From positions 1 to 8,266 of the forward strand of contig CALDKO010000027.1 of the NCBI GenBank assembly GCA_937898165.1: a stretch of 8,266 nt of DNA, read 5' to 3'. The first letter of the stretch is position 1. Each line of letters opens with the position of its first letter. The position numbers and the translations under genes were made by a program. This DNA is from an uncultured bacterium. GTDB lineage: Bacteria > Patescibacteriota > Minisyncoccia > Phycocordibacterales > UBA1006. The notes below the pieces were generated by a model that searched no databases, was not told where the DNA came from, and was given only the letters and a program-made list of their open reading frames with translations. This document shows, piece after piece, positions 1 to 5,469 of the stretch.

Positions 1-420
1 AACTGTTTAGATGTTTCGAAAATATATTGAGTTGTCTGGATAAATAGTTACTTATCTTTCTTTTTTAAATTTGAGCCAATGTGTTGATGGAGTCCAACAA
101 TTTTTATCTCATATTTTTTAATAAAAATATATTTTACTATAAGACATCCAATTTTGCTGGCTGCATAAAAACAAGCAGTGACATCCTGACTTATGTTAAG
201 GCAGCTCCTACTGAAAAAATAGAAGAATCCTTTTCTTTTTTCCTTTTTATTTCTTATTTTTCAAATATTATCCATCTTTTTATTTTATTTTTTTAGGAGA
301 ATTTATATTTGCTTATTTTACTATCTTTTAACAATAAGGTTTTATTTATTCATCAAAATCTACTTATTTCTTTTTTTTATTTATTTTAGTTATCCACAGT
401 TTTGTGGTTTCATCCTCACA
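1..420. other. AT-rich intergenic region with no recognisable gene
   Basis: This stretch is dominated by runs of T and A. Frames entering from the left edge close within about 45 bases, so there is no clear tail of an upstream gene. A 71-codon frame opens with GTG at position 81, but its product is rich in F, I, L, N and S as expected from translated T-rich DNA, and I do not recognise it. A less AT-rich island at about 156-210 could fold: GCTGC (160-164) can pair with GCAGC (201-205), enclosing a TGACAT/ATGTTA hairpin (179-198). A weak A/T stem follows at 213-242. An orphan ribosome-site-like AGGAGA lies at 295-300. None of this is enough to call a gene or an RNA. Confidence 0.6.
390..398 (+). 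other. Single perfect DnaA-box match upstream of mraZ
   Basis: TTATCCACA matches the DnaA-box consensus TTATNCACA exactly. Its last five bases form the left arm of a small palindrome, CCACA (394-398) and TGTGG (403-407) with a 4-base spacer. The only other near match I see is TCTGGATAA on the opposite strand at 35-43, with one mismatch. One strong box in AT-rich DNA could be a DnaA regulatory site, a titration site or chance. There is no box cluster and no dnaA or dnaN gene in view, so this is not called an origin. Confidence 0.3.
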
Positions 421-480
421 ATGGGCTATTGTGTTTCACGGTGGGATGAAGTATTATTGTAGTGGGATGACGTGGGATAA
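421..480 (+). promoter_or_regulatory. MraZ-box array, likely mraZ autoregulatory operator
   Basis: GTGGGAT occurs at 441-447, 462-468 and 472-478, and ATGGG at 421-425, just upstream of mraZ. Degenerate copies GTGTT (431-435) and GTATT (451-455) fill the intervening slots, so the region reads as about six GTGGG-type units at 10-11 bp spacing. MraZ proteins are known to bind direct TGGGN repeats with 5-bp spacers ahead of their own gene, one repeat per helical turn. Position and period fit well. That the array represses the operon is inferred from the family. Confidence 0.85.
429..457 (+). promoter_or_regulatory. Candidate promoter of the mraZ operon
   Basis: A possible -35 TTGTGT (429-434) is followed after 17 bp by TATTAT (452-457), a five-of-six match to the -10 consensus. 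Both lie inside the MraZ-box array, so bound MraZ would overlap polymerase. The predicted start is near 464, giving a leader of about 45 nt. An alternative -10 is TAAAAT at 478-483, which has no good -35. The elements are modest, so the exact start is uncertain. Confidence 0.45.
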
Positions 481-508
481 AATTAGTTTTACGAAATCCT
501 GAAAATAT

Positions 509-943
509 ATGTTACTCGGAGAATATCGCCACACACTGGATGACAAAAACCGAGTTTCCTTGCCAGCAAAATTTCGCAAGGAACTCGGTAAAAAAATAAT
601 TATTACGCGAGGTCTCGATCGTTGTCTTTCCGTGTATTCAATGGCTGAATGGAAAAAGTTTTCCGAAGATTTAACACAACAAACACGCTTTAACCAATCA
701 AATAGTCGAGCCTATGATCGTTTCATTGCATCAGGTGCAATTGAAACAGATGTAGATTCTGCTGGAAGAATCCTTATTCCAGATTTCTTGAAACAATATG
801 GAAATTTGGGCAATAAAATAATTGTTGCAGGAGTAAGAAACCGTTTAGAACTCTGGAATGAAGATATGTGGAACAGCTATATTCAGCAGGTAGAAGGCGA
901 CATTGCCTTGCTTGCAGAACAATTGGATCAGCAAAAGAAATAA
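509..943 (+). CDS. mraZ: MraZ, transcriptional regulator of the division and cell-wall cluster
   Basis: The 144-residue product is a normal-length MraZ, a DNA-binding protein that forms rings of AbrB/SpoVT-like subunits and controls its own operon. Two copies of the fold are visible: the first around residues 5-50, with the DDKNRVSLP motif at 11-19, and the second around 79-120, with DSAGRILIP at 83-91. The D-x-x-x-R type residues typical of the family are present in both halves. It heads a plus-strand operon whose next gene, rsmH, starts one base after its stop codon. Start choice: the ATG at 509 opens directly into the conserved N-terminal GEYRHTLDDK, although no Shine-Dalgarno sequence precedes it. 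The MraZ-box array 29-88 bases upstream of the start supports autoregulation. Identity is secure. Confidence 0.97.
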   Translation: MLLGEYRHTLDDKNRVSLPAKFRKELGKKIIITRGLDRCLSVYSMAEWKKFSEDLTQQTRFNQSNSRAYDRFIASGAIETDVDSAGRILIPDFLKQYGNLGNKIIVAGVRNRLELWNEDMWNSYIQQVEGDIALLAEQLDQQKK

Positions 944-944
944 T

Positions 945-1871
945 ATGAAATCAACAGATGAAATTATCCAGGAACATGTACCAGTACTCCTTGCAGAATC
1001 TGTGGGAGCACTCGCTATTGATTCAGATGGAATATATGTTGATGGAACATTAGGTGGAGCAGGGCACGCAGAAGAGATTGTAAAGCAACTCTCATCAAAA
1101 GGAATTTTTATTGGATGCGATGTGGATCATGATGCAATTATGCGGGCAACTGAACGATTGTCATCATATCCATGCAAAAAATATTTTGTTCATGAGAATT
1201 TTAGAAACTTGGACCAGATTTTAAATAAGCTAACAATTGATAAAGTTTCAGGAATACTGCTCGACCTTGGCTGGAGTAGTTTCCAGATAAACGATGCGTC
1301 ACGCGGATTATCGTTTATGAATGATGGACCTCTTGATATGAATTTATCAAAAGGTATGTCAGGTGAACGATTAACCGCACACGAAATTATCAATAACTGG
1401 GCCGAAGAAACACTTGCCGATATCTTTTACGGATACGGCGACGAAACCAAAGCCCGTGTGATCGCCAGGTATATTGTAAAGGTTCGTAAGGAAAAACTAA
1501 TTACAACAACTCATCAGCTAGCACAAACAGTTATTGAATGTTTGTTCCCAAATGCAAAGAAGAATCCCTATTTTAAAATTCATCCAGCAACAAAAGTATT
1601 TCAGGCACTGCGCATTGCAGTAAACGACGAATTACAGGTTGTCACTGACGCAATTAATGTAGGAATAGAATCACTTGCACCACAGGGAAGGTTTGCAATC
1701 ATTACTTTCCATAGTGGAGAAGATCGCATCGTAAAGCATTTGTTTAAATCATTTGCAGAACAGGGGAAAATTAAACTGATTACCAAAAAACCAATAGTGC
1801 CGTCAGATACAGAAATTCGCGAAAATCCGCGATCACGAAGTTCAAAACTTCGTATTATTGAAAAATTATAA
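945..1871 (+). CDS. rsmH: RsmH (MraW), 16S rRNA (cytosine-1402-N4)-methyltransferase
   Basis: This SAM-dependent enzyme methylates N4 of C1402 in the decoding centre of 16S rRNA. The 308-residue product carries the family's landmarks in order: HVPVL (11-15), the SAM-binding loop DGTLGGAGH (33-41), the acidic GCDVDHDAI strand end, LLDLGWSSFQ with the following RGLSF, DGPLDMN, HPATKVFQALRIAVNDEL, TFHSGEDRIVK and a C-terminal NPRSRSSKLR. The usual SLEDR has G in place of L here, a small variation. The frame is open back to 903 inside mraZ, but ATG 945 is preferred because the upstream residues do not resemble the family and the HVPVL motif then falls at the usual distance from the start. It begins one base after the mraZ stop, so translation is probably coupled; no Shine-Dalgarno sequence is visible. 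Confidence 0.97.
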   Translation: MKSTDEIIQEHVPVLLAESVGALAIDSDGIYVDGTLGGAGHAEEIVKQLSSKGIFIGCDVDHDAIMRATERLSSYPCKKYFVHENFRNLDQILNKLTIDKVSGILLDLGWSSFQINDASRGLSFMNDGPLDMNLSKGMSGERLTAHEIINNWAEETLADIFYGYGDETKARVIARYIVKVRKEKLITTTHQLAQTVIECLFPNAKKNPYFKIHPATKVFQALRIAVNDELQVVTDAINVGIESLAPQGRFAIITFHSGEDRIVKHLFKSFAEQGKIKLITKKPIVPSDTEIRENPRSRSSKLRIIEKL

Positions 1872-1885
1872 TCCTAAATCATTAT

Positions 1886-2224
1886 ATGTACTTCTCATCT
1901 GAACAATCTCATATGTCGACCTCATCATCTCGATCGCGAGTGATTACTTCACGTGTACTTTCTGTATTTGCGGGAACATGTGTTATTGCTTATATGGTTT
2001 TGATGGTACAAACGATCTCATTGATCAACGAACGAAAAGACGTTCGCTCTGAAATTCGGGACACTCAGGTTGCTATTTCAGATTTAGAAGTAAAATATTT
2101 TGAGTTAGCTCAATCAATTGATCAACAAGTAATTACTGATCTTGGTTTTACTGAATCAGTGATTCCAGTATTTGCATATACTGACACAAAACCAACCTAT
2201 GCAACAGTTGCATTAGTTCGATAA
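1886..2224 (+). CDS. ftsL: FtsL-like division protein (short bitopic membrane protein)
   Basis: The 112-residue product has a basic, serine-rich N-terminus (1-23), one hydrophobic transmembrane segment (about 24-46), a charged heptad-like stretch suited to a coiled coil (about 47-80) and a short C-terminal tail. This is the architecture of FtsL/DivIC proteins, which help recruit and activate the septal peptidoglycan synthase. There is little direct sequence conservation, so the call rests on topology and on its place between rsmH and ftsI, the normal ftsL position in dcw clusters. It starts 14 bases after rsmH and probably shares its transcript. ATG 1886 is used; ATG 1913 would remove nine residues and keep the membrane segment, and neither has a Shine-Dalgarno sequence. 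A strong terminator follows the stop codon. Confidence 0.75.
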   Translation: MYFSSEQSHMSTSSSRSRVITSRVLSVFAGTCVIAYMVLMVQTISLINERKDVRSEIRDTQVAISDLEVKYFELAQSIDQQVITDLGFTESVIPVFAYTDTKPTYATVALVR

Positions 2225-2231
2225 AGAAAAT

Positions 2232-2268
2232 AAAAACTCGCCACTCCTTTGGGAACGGCGAGTTTTTT
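2232..2268 (+). terminator. Intrinsic terminator after ftsL
   Basis: An 11-bp stem, AAAAACTCGCC (2232-2242) with GGCGAGTTTTT (2257-2267), continues into a T run ending at 2268. A small TCC/GGA pairing can form in the loop. It lies eight bases past the ftsL stop and ends 17 bases before ftsI, so it should separate mraZ-rsmH-ftsL from ftsI, at least in part. Confidence 0.88.
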
Positions 2269-2276
2269 GTTATACT
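2249..2276 (+). promoter_or_regulatory. Promoter of ftsI with extended -10, overlapping the terminator
   Basis: An extended -10 element, TG-T-TATACT (2268-2276), begins in the terminator's T run. A possible -35 TTGGGA (2249-2254) sits in the terminator loop with a 16-bp spacer. The predicted start is near 2283, about three bases before the ftsI ATG, so the message would be almost leaderless. Confidence 0.6.
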
Positions 2277-2285
2277 CTAGTCATC

Positions 2286-3998
2286 ATGGCAAGTCATTTT
2301 GGATTTCGTATTCGAGTAGTATCTTTTTTTATCCTTTGTTTAGGGGTATTGTTTGGTATAAAACTTTTTTGGTTACAAGTTATTCATGGTCATGAATATT
2401 CAGATCAGGCAGACCGTCAATACATTACTCCAGAAGGTGCTCAATTTGATCGAGGGACTATTTTTTTCAAAAAGAAAAACGGCGAATTAGTTTCAGCTGC
2501 TAGTTTATTGCGAGGTTTTACTGTTGCAGTGAATCCTAAGTTAGTAACAGATCCTGAAACTGCGTATACAGCGATCAGTGCTATTATTCCATTGGATTAT
2601 AATAGTTTTATTGCACAAACCACAAAGAAAAATGATTCTTATGAGGAAATTGCTACAAAAATTACCGAAGATCAAGCTGGACAAATAAAAGCTTTAAAAA
2701 TTCCTGGGGTTTCATTATATCGAATGAGTTCTCGATTTTCTCCTTCAGGAACACTGGCACCTCATGTCGTTGGTATTGTTTCTTATAAAGGAAATGATTT
2801 AATAGGGCGTTATGGTATTGAACGATCATATAATGACATTCTTTCACGTACCCAGAGTCGTTTGTATGTAAACTTTTTTGCAGAAGTTTTCTCTCATATT
2901 ACAAAATTATCTTCAGACGAAGCCCCAACAGAAGGAGATGTAATTACTAATATTGAACCAGCTGTACAGACATCCCTCCAAAATGAATTGGAATTAATCC
3001 GTGAACGATGGAAATCAGACAGAACCATGGGAATTATTATGGATCCAAAAACAGGTAAAATTATTGCAATGGCATCCAGTCCTGGTTTTGATATTAATAA
3101 TTATAGAACCGAAACATCCGTCTCTATTTTTAATGATCCACTGGTTGAAAGTGCTTTTGAAATGGGGTCTATTATGAAGCCAATCATTATGAGTATTGCT
3201 CTTGATCAAGGGGCAGTAACTGCAGATACAAAATATAACGATGCAGGGTTTGTGAAGGTCGGAGATCGGACTATTCGTAACTTTGACCACAAAGGACGTG
3301 GAAACGGTGTTACGATGCAAACAGTGCTCAACCAATCGCTAAATACCGGTATGGTGTTTACAATGAGTCGCATGGATCGTGGAGCGTTCCGTGATCAGTT
3401 TACAAAATTTGGGTTTGGTGAAAAAACAGGAATAGATTTACCTGCAGAAATTGGGGGAATTACCGGCAACCTAAAGAGTAATCGCGAAGTTGAGTATGCC
3501 AACATTTCATTTGGACAGGGGATTGCAGTGACACCTATTGGGATGGTTCGTGCAATGTCGGCACTTGCTAATGGTGGGAAATTGATAGAACCACATATTA
3601 CAGACCATATTGAATATATGGATGGATCTAAAAAAGACATTCCATCAAAAGAAATTACCCAAGTAATCAAACCAGAAACATCCGCAGAAATTACCAGAAT
3701 GATGGTTAATGTATTTGATAATTATTTTGATGGGGGAAAGAAAATGGATCATTATTCTATTGCCGGGAAAACAGGTACCGCACAGATTGCAGATCGTGCA
3801 ACCGGTGGGTATTATTCAGATCGGAACATGCATACCTTTGTTGGATATTTTCCAGCATATAATCCACAATTTATTGTATTTATGTTAAATGAATATCCAA
3901 AAGAAGGAGCGAGATTTTCATCACAAACATTAATTGACCCGTTTCTTAATTTGGCAAAATTTTTGATTAATTATTACAATATTCCTCCGGATCGATAA
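2286..3998 (+). CDS. ftsI: FtsI/PBP2-type peptidoglycan transpeptidase (class B penicillin-binding protein)
   Basis: This 570-residue membrane-anchored enzyme cross-links peptidoglycan, most likely at the septum given its dcw position. An N-terminal membrane anchor (about 9-30) is followed by the dimerisation/pedestal region, including the DRGTIFF motif typical of class B proteins near residue 55. The transpeptidase domain occupies roughly 230-560. The three catalytic motifs are intact: S295-I-M-K298 (nucleophile serine), S351-L-N353 and K495-T-G-T498. The protein ends about 70 residues after KTGT, so there are no PASTA repeats. It follows ftsL but is separated from it by a terminator and has its own near-leaderless promoter. 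No mur gene, mraY or ftsW follows; the next gene is convergent. FtsI versus another class B paralogue cannot be settled by motifs alone. Confidence 0.92.
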   Translation: MASHFGFRIRVVSFFILCLGVLFGIKLFWLQVIHGHEYSDQADRQYITPEGAQFDRGTIFFKKKNGELVSAASLLRGFTVAVNPKLVTDPETAYTAISAIIPLDYNSFIAQTTKKNDSYEEIATKITEDQAGQIKALKIPGVSLYRMSSRFSPSGTLAPHVVGIVSYKGNDLIGRYGIERSYNDILSRTQSRLYVNFFAEVFSHITKLSSDEAPTEGDVITNIEPAVQTSLQNELELIRERWKSDRTMGIIMDPKTGKIIAMASSPGFDINNYRTETSVSIFNDPLVESAFEMGSIMKPIIMSIALDQGAVTADTKYNDAGFVKVGDRTIRNFDHKGRGNGVTMQTVLNQSLNTGMVFTMSRMDRGAFRDQFTKFGFGEKTGIDLPAEIGGITGNLKSNREVEYANISFGQGIAVTPIGMVRAMSALANGGKLIEPHITDHIEYMDGSKKDIPSKEITQVIKPETSAEITRMMVNVFDNYFDGGKKMDHYSIAGKTGTAQIADRATGGYYSDRNMHTFVGYFPAYNPQFIVFMLNEYPKEGARFSSQTLIDPFLNLAKFLINYYNIPPDR

Positions 3999-4035
3999 AA
4001 ATAAAAACATCATGTATACATGATGTTTTTATTTT
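3998..4035. terminator. Bidirectional terminator between ftsI and dgkA
   Basis: A 38-bp perfect palindrome is centred between 4016 and 4017, with core arms AAAAACATCATGTA (4003-4016) and TACATGATGTTTTT (4017-4030), extended by A/T pairs on both sides. Each strand reads as a hairpin ending in a T-rich run, so it can stop transcription from both convergent genes. It contains the dgkA stop codon (4029-4031) and begins at the last base of the ftsI stop. Confidence 0.88.
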
Positions 4036-4412
4036 CTAAATAATTCAATAAGGTAATGCGCAAAGATAAATAGATCAATAATATAAGCAATAATACCAGC
4101 CGCCAGGACTGCACCTGCGGCGATATCCTTTGTATCTCGTGCATATGGATGAAAATCAGGTGAGGTTAGGTCAATATCAACCTCAATGGCCGTATTGAAG
4201 GCCTCTGCGACGATTACTAGCCCGTTAGCAAGTATTAACACCATCCAGTCCGTATGGCTTATTTTAAATATAATACCAAGGATTATTAATATCCCAGCAG
4301 TTAAAAAATGCACCCAGAAATTTGGAGTTGTTTTTATAAATAACCACAGACCACGAGTTGCGTGGGTTAGGCTTTTTGCTCGTTTTACAATAGATAGATC
4401 AGATGTTTTCAT
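4029..4412 (-). CDS. dgkA: DgkA/undecaprenol-kinase family membrane lipid kinase
   Basis: This small integral-membrane kinase phosphorylates diacylglycerol or, in Gram-positive-type members, undecaprenol, which would recycle the wall-synthesis lipid carrier. The 127-residue product has about three transmembrane helices (near 33-49, 56-76 and 98-118) and an amphipathic N-terminus. The family signature is clear: E70, N73, E77 and D81 in EAFNTAIEVDID, then K95-D96-I-A-A-G-A-V102. The frame is open to an ATG at 4448, but ATG 4412 is chosen because it gives the standard family length and lies seven bases after an extended TATAAT element. Substrate cannot be read from sequence; undecaprenol seems likelier if the cell is indeed a reduced Patescibacterium. 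It lies downstream of yceI on the same strand with a 67-base gap and no obvious terminator between. Confidence 0.9.
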   Translation of the reverse strand: MKTSDLSIVKRAKSLTHATRGLWLFIKTTPNFWVHFLTAGILIILGIIFKISHTDWMVLILANGLVIVAEAFNTAIEVDIDLTSPDFHPYARDTKDIAAGAVLAAGIIAYIIDLFIFAHYLIELFRK

Positions 4413-4419
4413 GTACAAA

Positions 4420-4428
4420 ATTATAACA
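4420..4428 (-). promoter_or_regulatory. Extended -10 promoter element of dgkA
   Basis: On the minus strand TG-T-TATAAT is a perfect extended -10, seven bases before ATG 4412. No clear -35 is present, which extended -10 promoters can tolerate. The predicted start falls at or one base before the start codon, so the message would be leaderless. Confidence 0.6.
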
Positions 4429-4479
4429 TCAAAAGATATCATGTGCATTATAAATCGTTCAGAAGTTTCTACAGTTGTA

Positions 4480-5001
4480 TTAAACCTCGTTAACCTCGAT
4501 GATCATATCAAAGGTAACTGTGTCGCCGACTGCAAAACTTCCTGTTTCGATTACTGTATTCCAAGTTAATCCAAAATCTGCGCGTTCGATAGATCCCGTT
4601 AGATCAAATGCTGCAACAGGTTTTCCATCCGCACCTACAGTGGTGCCATGTACAGCAGCTGTTAGGTTAACTGATATTGTAACGTCCTTGATGGTTAGAT
4701 CTCCGATAATGTCTAACGTGTCACCGTTTCGTTTTACTGATGTTGAATGAAAGGTAAGTTTAGGGAATTTTTCTGCATCAAAAAAATCTGCAGATAATAA
4801 GTGACCATCACGCATTTCATTATGAGTAGTGATACTTGCAATATCAGCTGAAAAGGTAATCACTGCATCGTTAAATGTTTCATCTGCTGCAGTGATGCTT
4901 CCTTCGTATGTTTTGAACATTCCACGAACAGTTGAAATTACGAGGTGTTTAATTTTAAATCCGATCTCTGTGTGTGCTGGGTCAATAATCCATGTTTTCA
5001 T
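4480..5001 (-). CDS. yceI: YceI-family lipocalin-like protein, cytoplasmic form
   Basis: YceI proteins are small beta-barrels that bind long isoprenoid-type lipids in characterised members; the physiological role is usually unclear. The 173-residue product shows the family pattern: WIIDPAHTEIGFKIKHL followed by STVRGMF (4-28), the RDGHLLSADFFD stretch with FPKLTFHS (about 64-87), GDLTIKDVT, and a C-terminal RADFGLTWN with VGDTVTF. Many family members have a signal peptide; this one begins directly at the barrel's first strand, so it is probably cytoplasmic. It is divergent from an HxlR-type regulator gene, sharing 102 bases with a palindromic operator, which suggests but does not prove control by it. 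The ATG at 5001 lies six bases from a CATAAT -10 element. Confidence 0.94.
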   Translation of the reverse strand: MKTWIIDPAHTEIGFKIKHLVISTVRGMFKTYEGSITAADETFNDAVITFSADIASITTHNEMRDGHLLSADFFDAEKFPKLTFHSTSVKRNGDTLDIIGDLTIKDVTISVNLTAAVHGTTVGADGKPVAAFDLTGSIERADFGLTWNTVIETGSFAVGDTVTFDMIIEVNEV

Positions 5002-5007
5002 AAATTT

Positions 5008-5013
5008 ATTATG
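5008..5013 (-). promoter_or_regulatory. -10 element of yceI, predicted leaderless start
   Basis: CATAAT on the minus strand matches five of six consensus bases and ends exactly six bases before the yceI ATG, so transcription would begin at the start codon. No good -35 is present at 16-18 bp, consistent with a weak or activator-dependent promoter. The HxlR-type operator lies about 37 bases further upstream. Confidence 0.45.
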
Positions 5014-5050
5014 TTATTAATGTAATAATACTTTTAGTGTAGTTTATATA

Positions 5051-5082
5051 CTTTACTTTGTAAAGTACTTTACAAAATAAAG
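5051..5082. promoter_or_regulatory. Tandem palindromic operator for the HxlR-type regulator
   Basis: CTTTAC-ttt-GTAAAG (5051-5065) is a perfect 6-3-6 palindrome. Two bases later comes CTTTAC-aaa-ATAAAG (5068-5082), the same arrangement with one mismatch. The inner half-sites also form GTAAAG-ta-CTTTAC (5060-5073). The repeat unit is 17 bp. Winged-helix HxlR/DUF24 regulators bind short AT-rich palindromes near their own genes, and the second site here covers the hxlR -35 element. Binding by the adjacent regulator is inferred. Confidence 0.75.
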
Positions 5083-5097
5083 CACACATGATACATT
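5069..5097 (+). promoter_or_regulatory. Promoter of the HxlR-family gene
   Basis: A -35 TTTACA (5069-5074, five of six), a 17-bp spacer and -10 TACATT (5092-5097), preceded by TG at 5089-5090, form a good extended promoter. The -10 ends six bases before ATG 5104, so the message should begin at that ATG. The -35 lies in the second operator palindrome, which fits autorepression. Confidence 0.65.
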
Positions 5098-5103
5098 TTG
5101 TCT

Positions 5104-5397
5104 ATGAAAGGGAAACCTCATACAAATTGCTCTGTTGCAAAAACAGCAACATTATTATCAGATACATGGACTATGTTGATTATTCGTGATCTATTAAAAA
5201 CAAAGATGCGATTTTGTGAAATAGAAACGTCACTAAGTGGTATTAGTACTCGAACTCTCACATTAAAATTAAAACGATTAGAAGAGGAGGGAATTGTTAC
5301 AAAATCTGACCTGTATTATGCGTTGACTACTAGGGGTAAAAAACTCAAAGAGGTTATTGATGCAATGGAGTTATGGGGCAAGGGTCATAAAAAATAG
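5104..5397 (+). CDS. HxlR-family (DUF24) winged helix-turn-helix regulator
   Basis: The 97-residue product matches the HxlR family of small dimeric transcription factors, several of which sense quinones, aldehydes or oxidants through an N-terminal cysteine. Visible landmarks are N-C-S-V-A-K near the start (C9, the usual sensing position), LLSDTWTMLIIRDLL (helix 1-2 region), F-C-E-I-E with a second cysteine (C38), and ISTRTLTLKLKRLEEEGIV as the recognition helix and following helix. The wing is unusually short: the family's typical Y-P-x-x-P-P-x-V-E-Y stretch is reduced to SDLYYAL. A TTG at 5098 could add two residues, but ATG 5104 fits the promoter spacing. It is divergent from yceI and shares a tandem palindromic operator with it, so autoregulation and control of yceI are plausible. 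The inducer is unknown. Confidence 0.93.
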   Translation: MKGKPHTNCSVAKTATLLSDTWTMLIIRDLLKTKMRFCEIETSLSGISTRTLTLKLKRLEEEGIVTKSDLYYALTTRGKKLKEVIDAMELWGKGHKK

Positions 5398-5401
5398 ATT
5401 G

Positions 5402-5430
5402 TTGACGTTCTTTATTATTTGTGATTAAAT
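5402..5430 (+). promoter_or_regulatory. Promoter of the M50 protease gene
   Basis: TTGACG (5402-5407, five of six) is followed after 17 bp by TTAAAT (5425-5430), with TG at 5422-5423 giving an extended -10. The predicted start near 5437 leaves a leader of about 33 nt, unlike the near-leaderless neighbours. The leader has no Shine-Dalgarno sequence. Confidence 0.55.
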
Positions 5431-5469
5431 AAACGAAAGATCATTCATTTAAATTAAACAAGTATAACA

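Noticed and set aside
81..296. 71-codon plus-strand frame opening with GTG
   Set aside because: The product is low-complexity, rich in F, I, N and S, as expected from T-rich DNA. There is no ribosome site, no recognised domain and no clear promoter.
1..508. Replication origin
   Set aside because: Only one perfect DnaA box and no dnaA or dnaN nearby; AT richness alone is not enough.
903..944. N-terminal extension of rsmH by 14 codons overlapping mraZ
   Set aside because: The extra residues do not resemble the family, and ATG 945 directly after the mraZ stop gives the normal N-terminus.
1867..1872. TATAAT just before ftsL as a separate promoter
   Set aside because: It overlaps the rsmH stop codon, has no -35 and no upstream TG, and lies 13 nt from the ATG; a chance match in AT-rich DNA is likelier.
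3015..3335. 106-codon minus-strand frame inside ftsI
   Set aside because: It lies opposite the transpeptidase active-site region; its composition reflects the complementary strand and no domain is recognisable.
4413..4448. Longer dgkA starting at ATG 4448
   Set aside because: The added 12 residues would include the dgkA -10 element and exceed the usual family length; ATG 4412 fits both promoter and homology.
4186..4569. 127-codon plus-strand frame opposite dgkA and yceI
   Set aside because: It is antisense to two well-supported conserved genes and has no recognisable domain.
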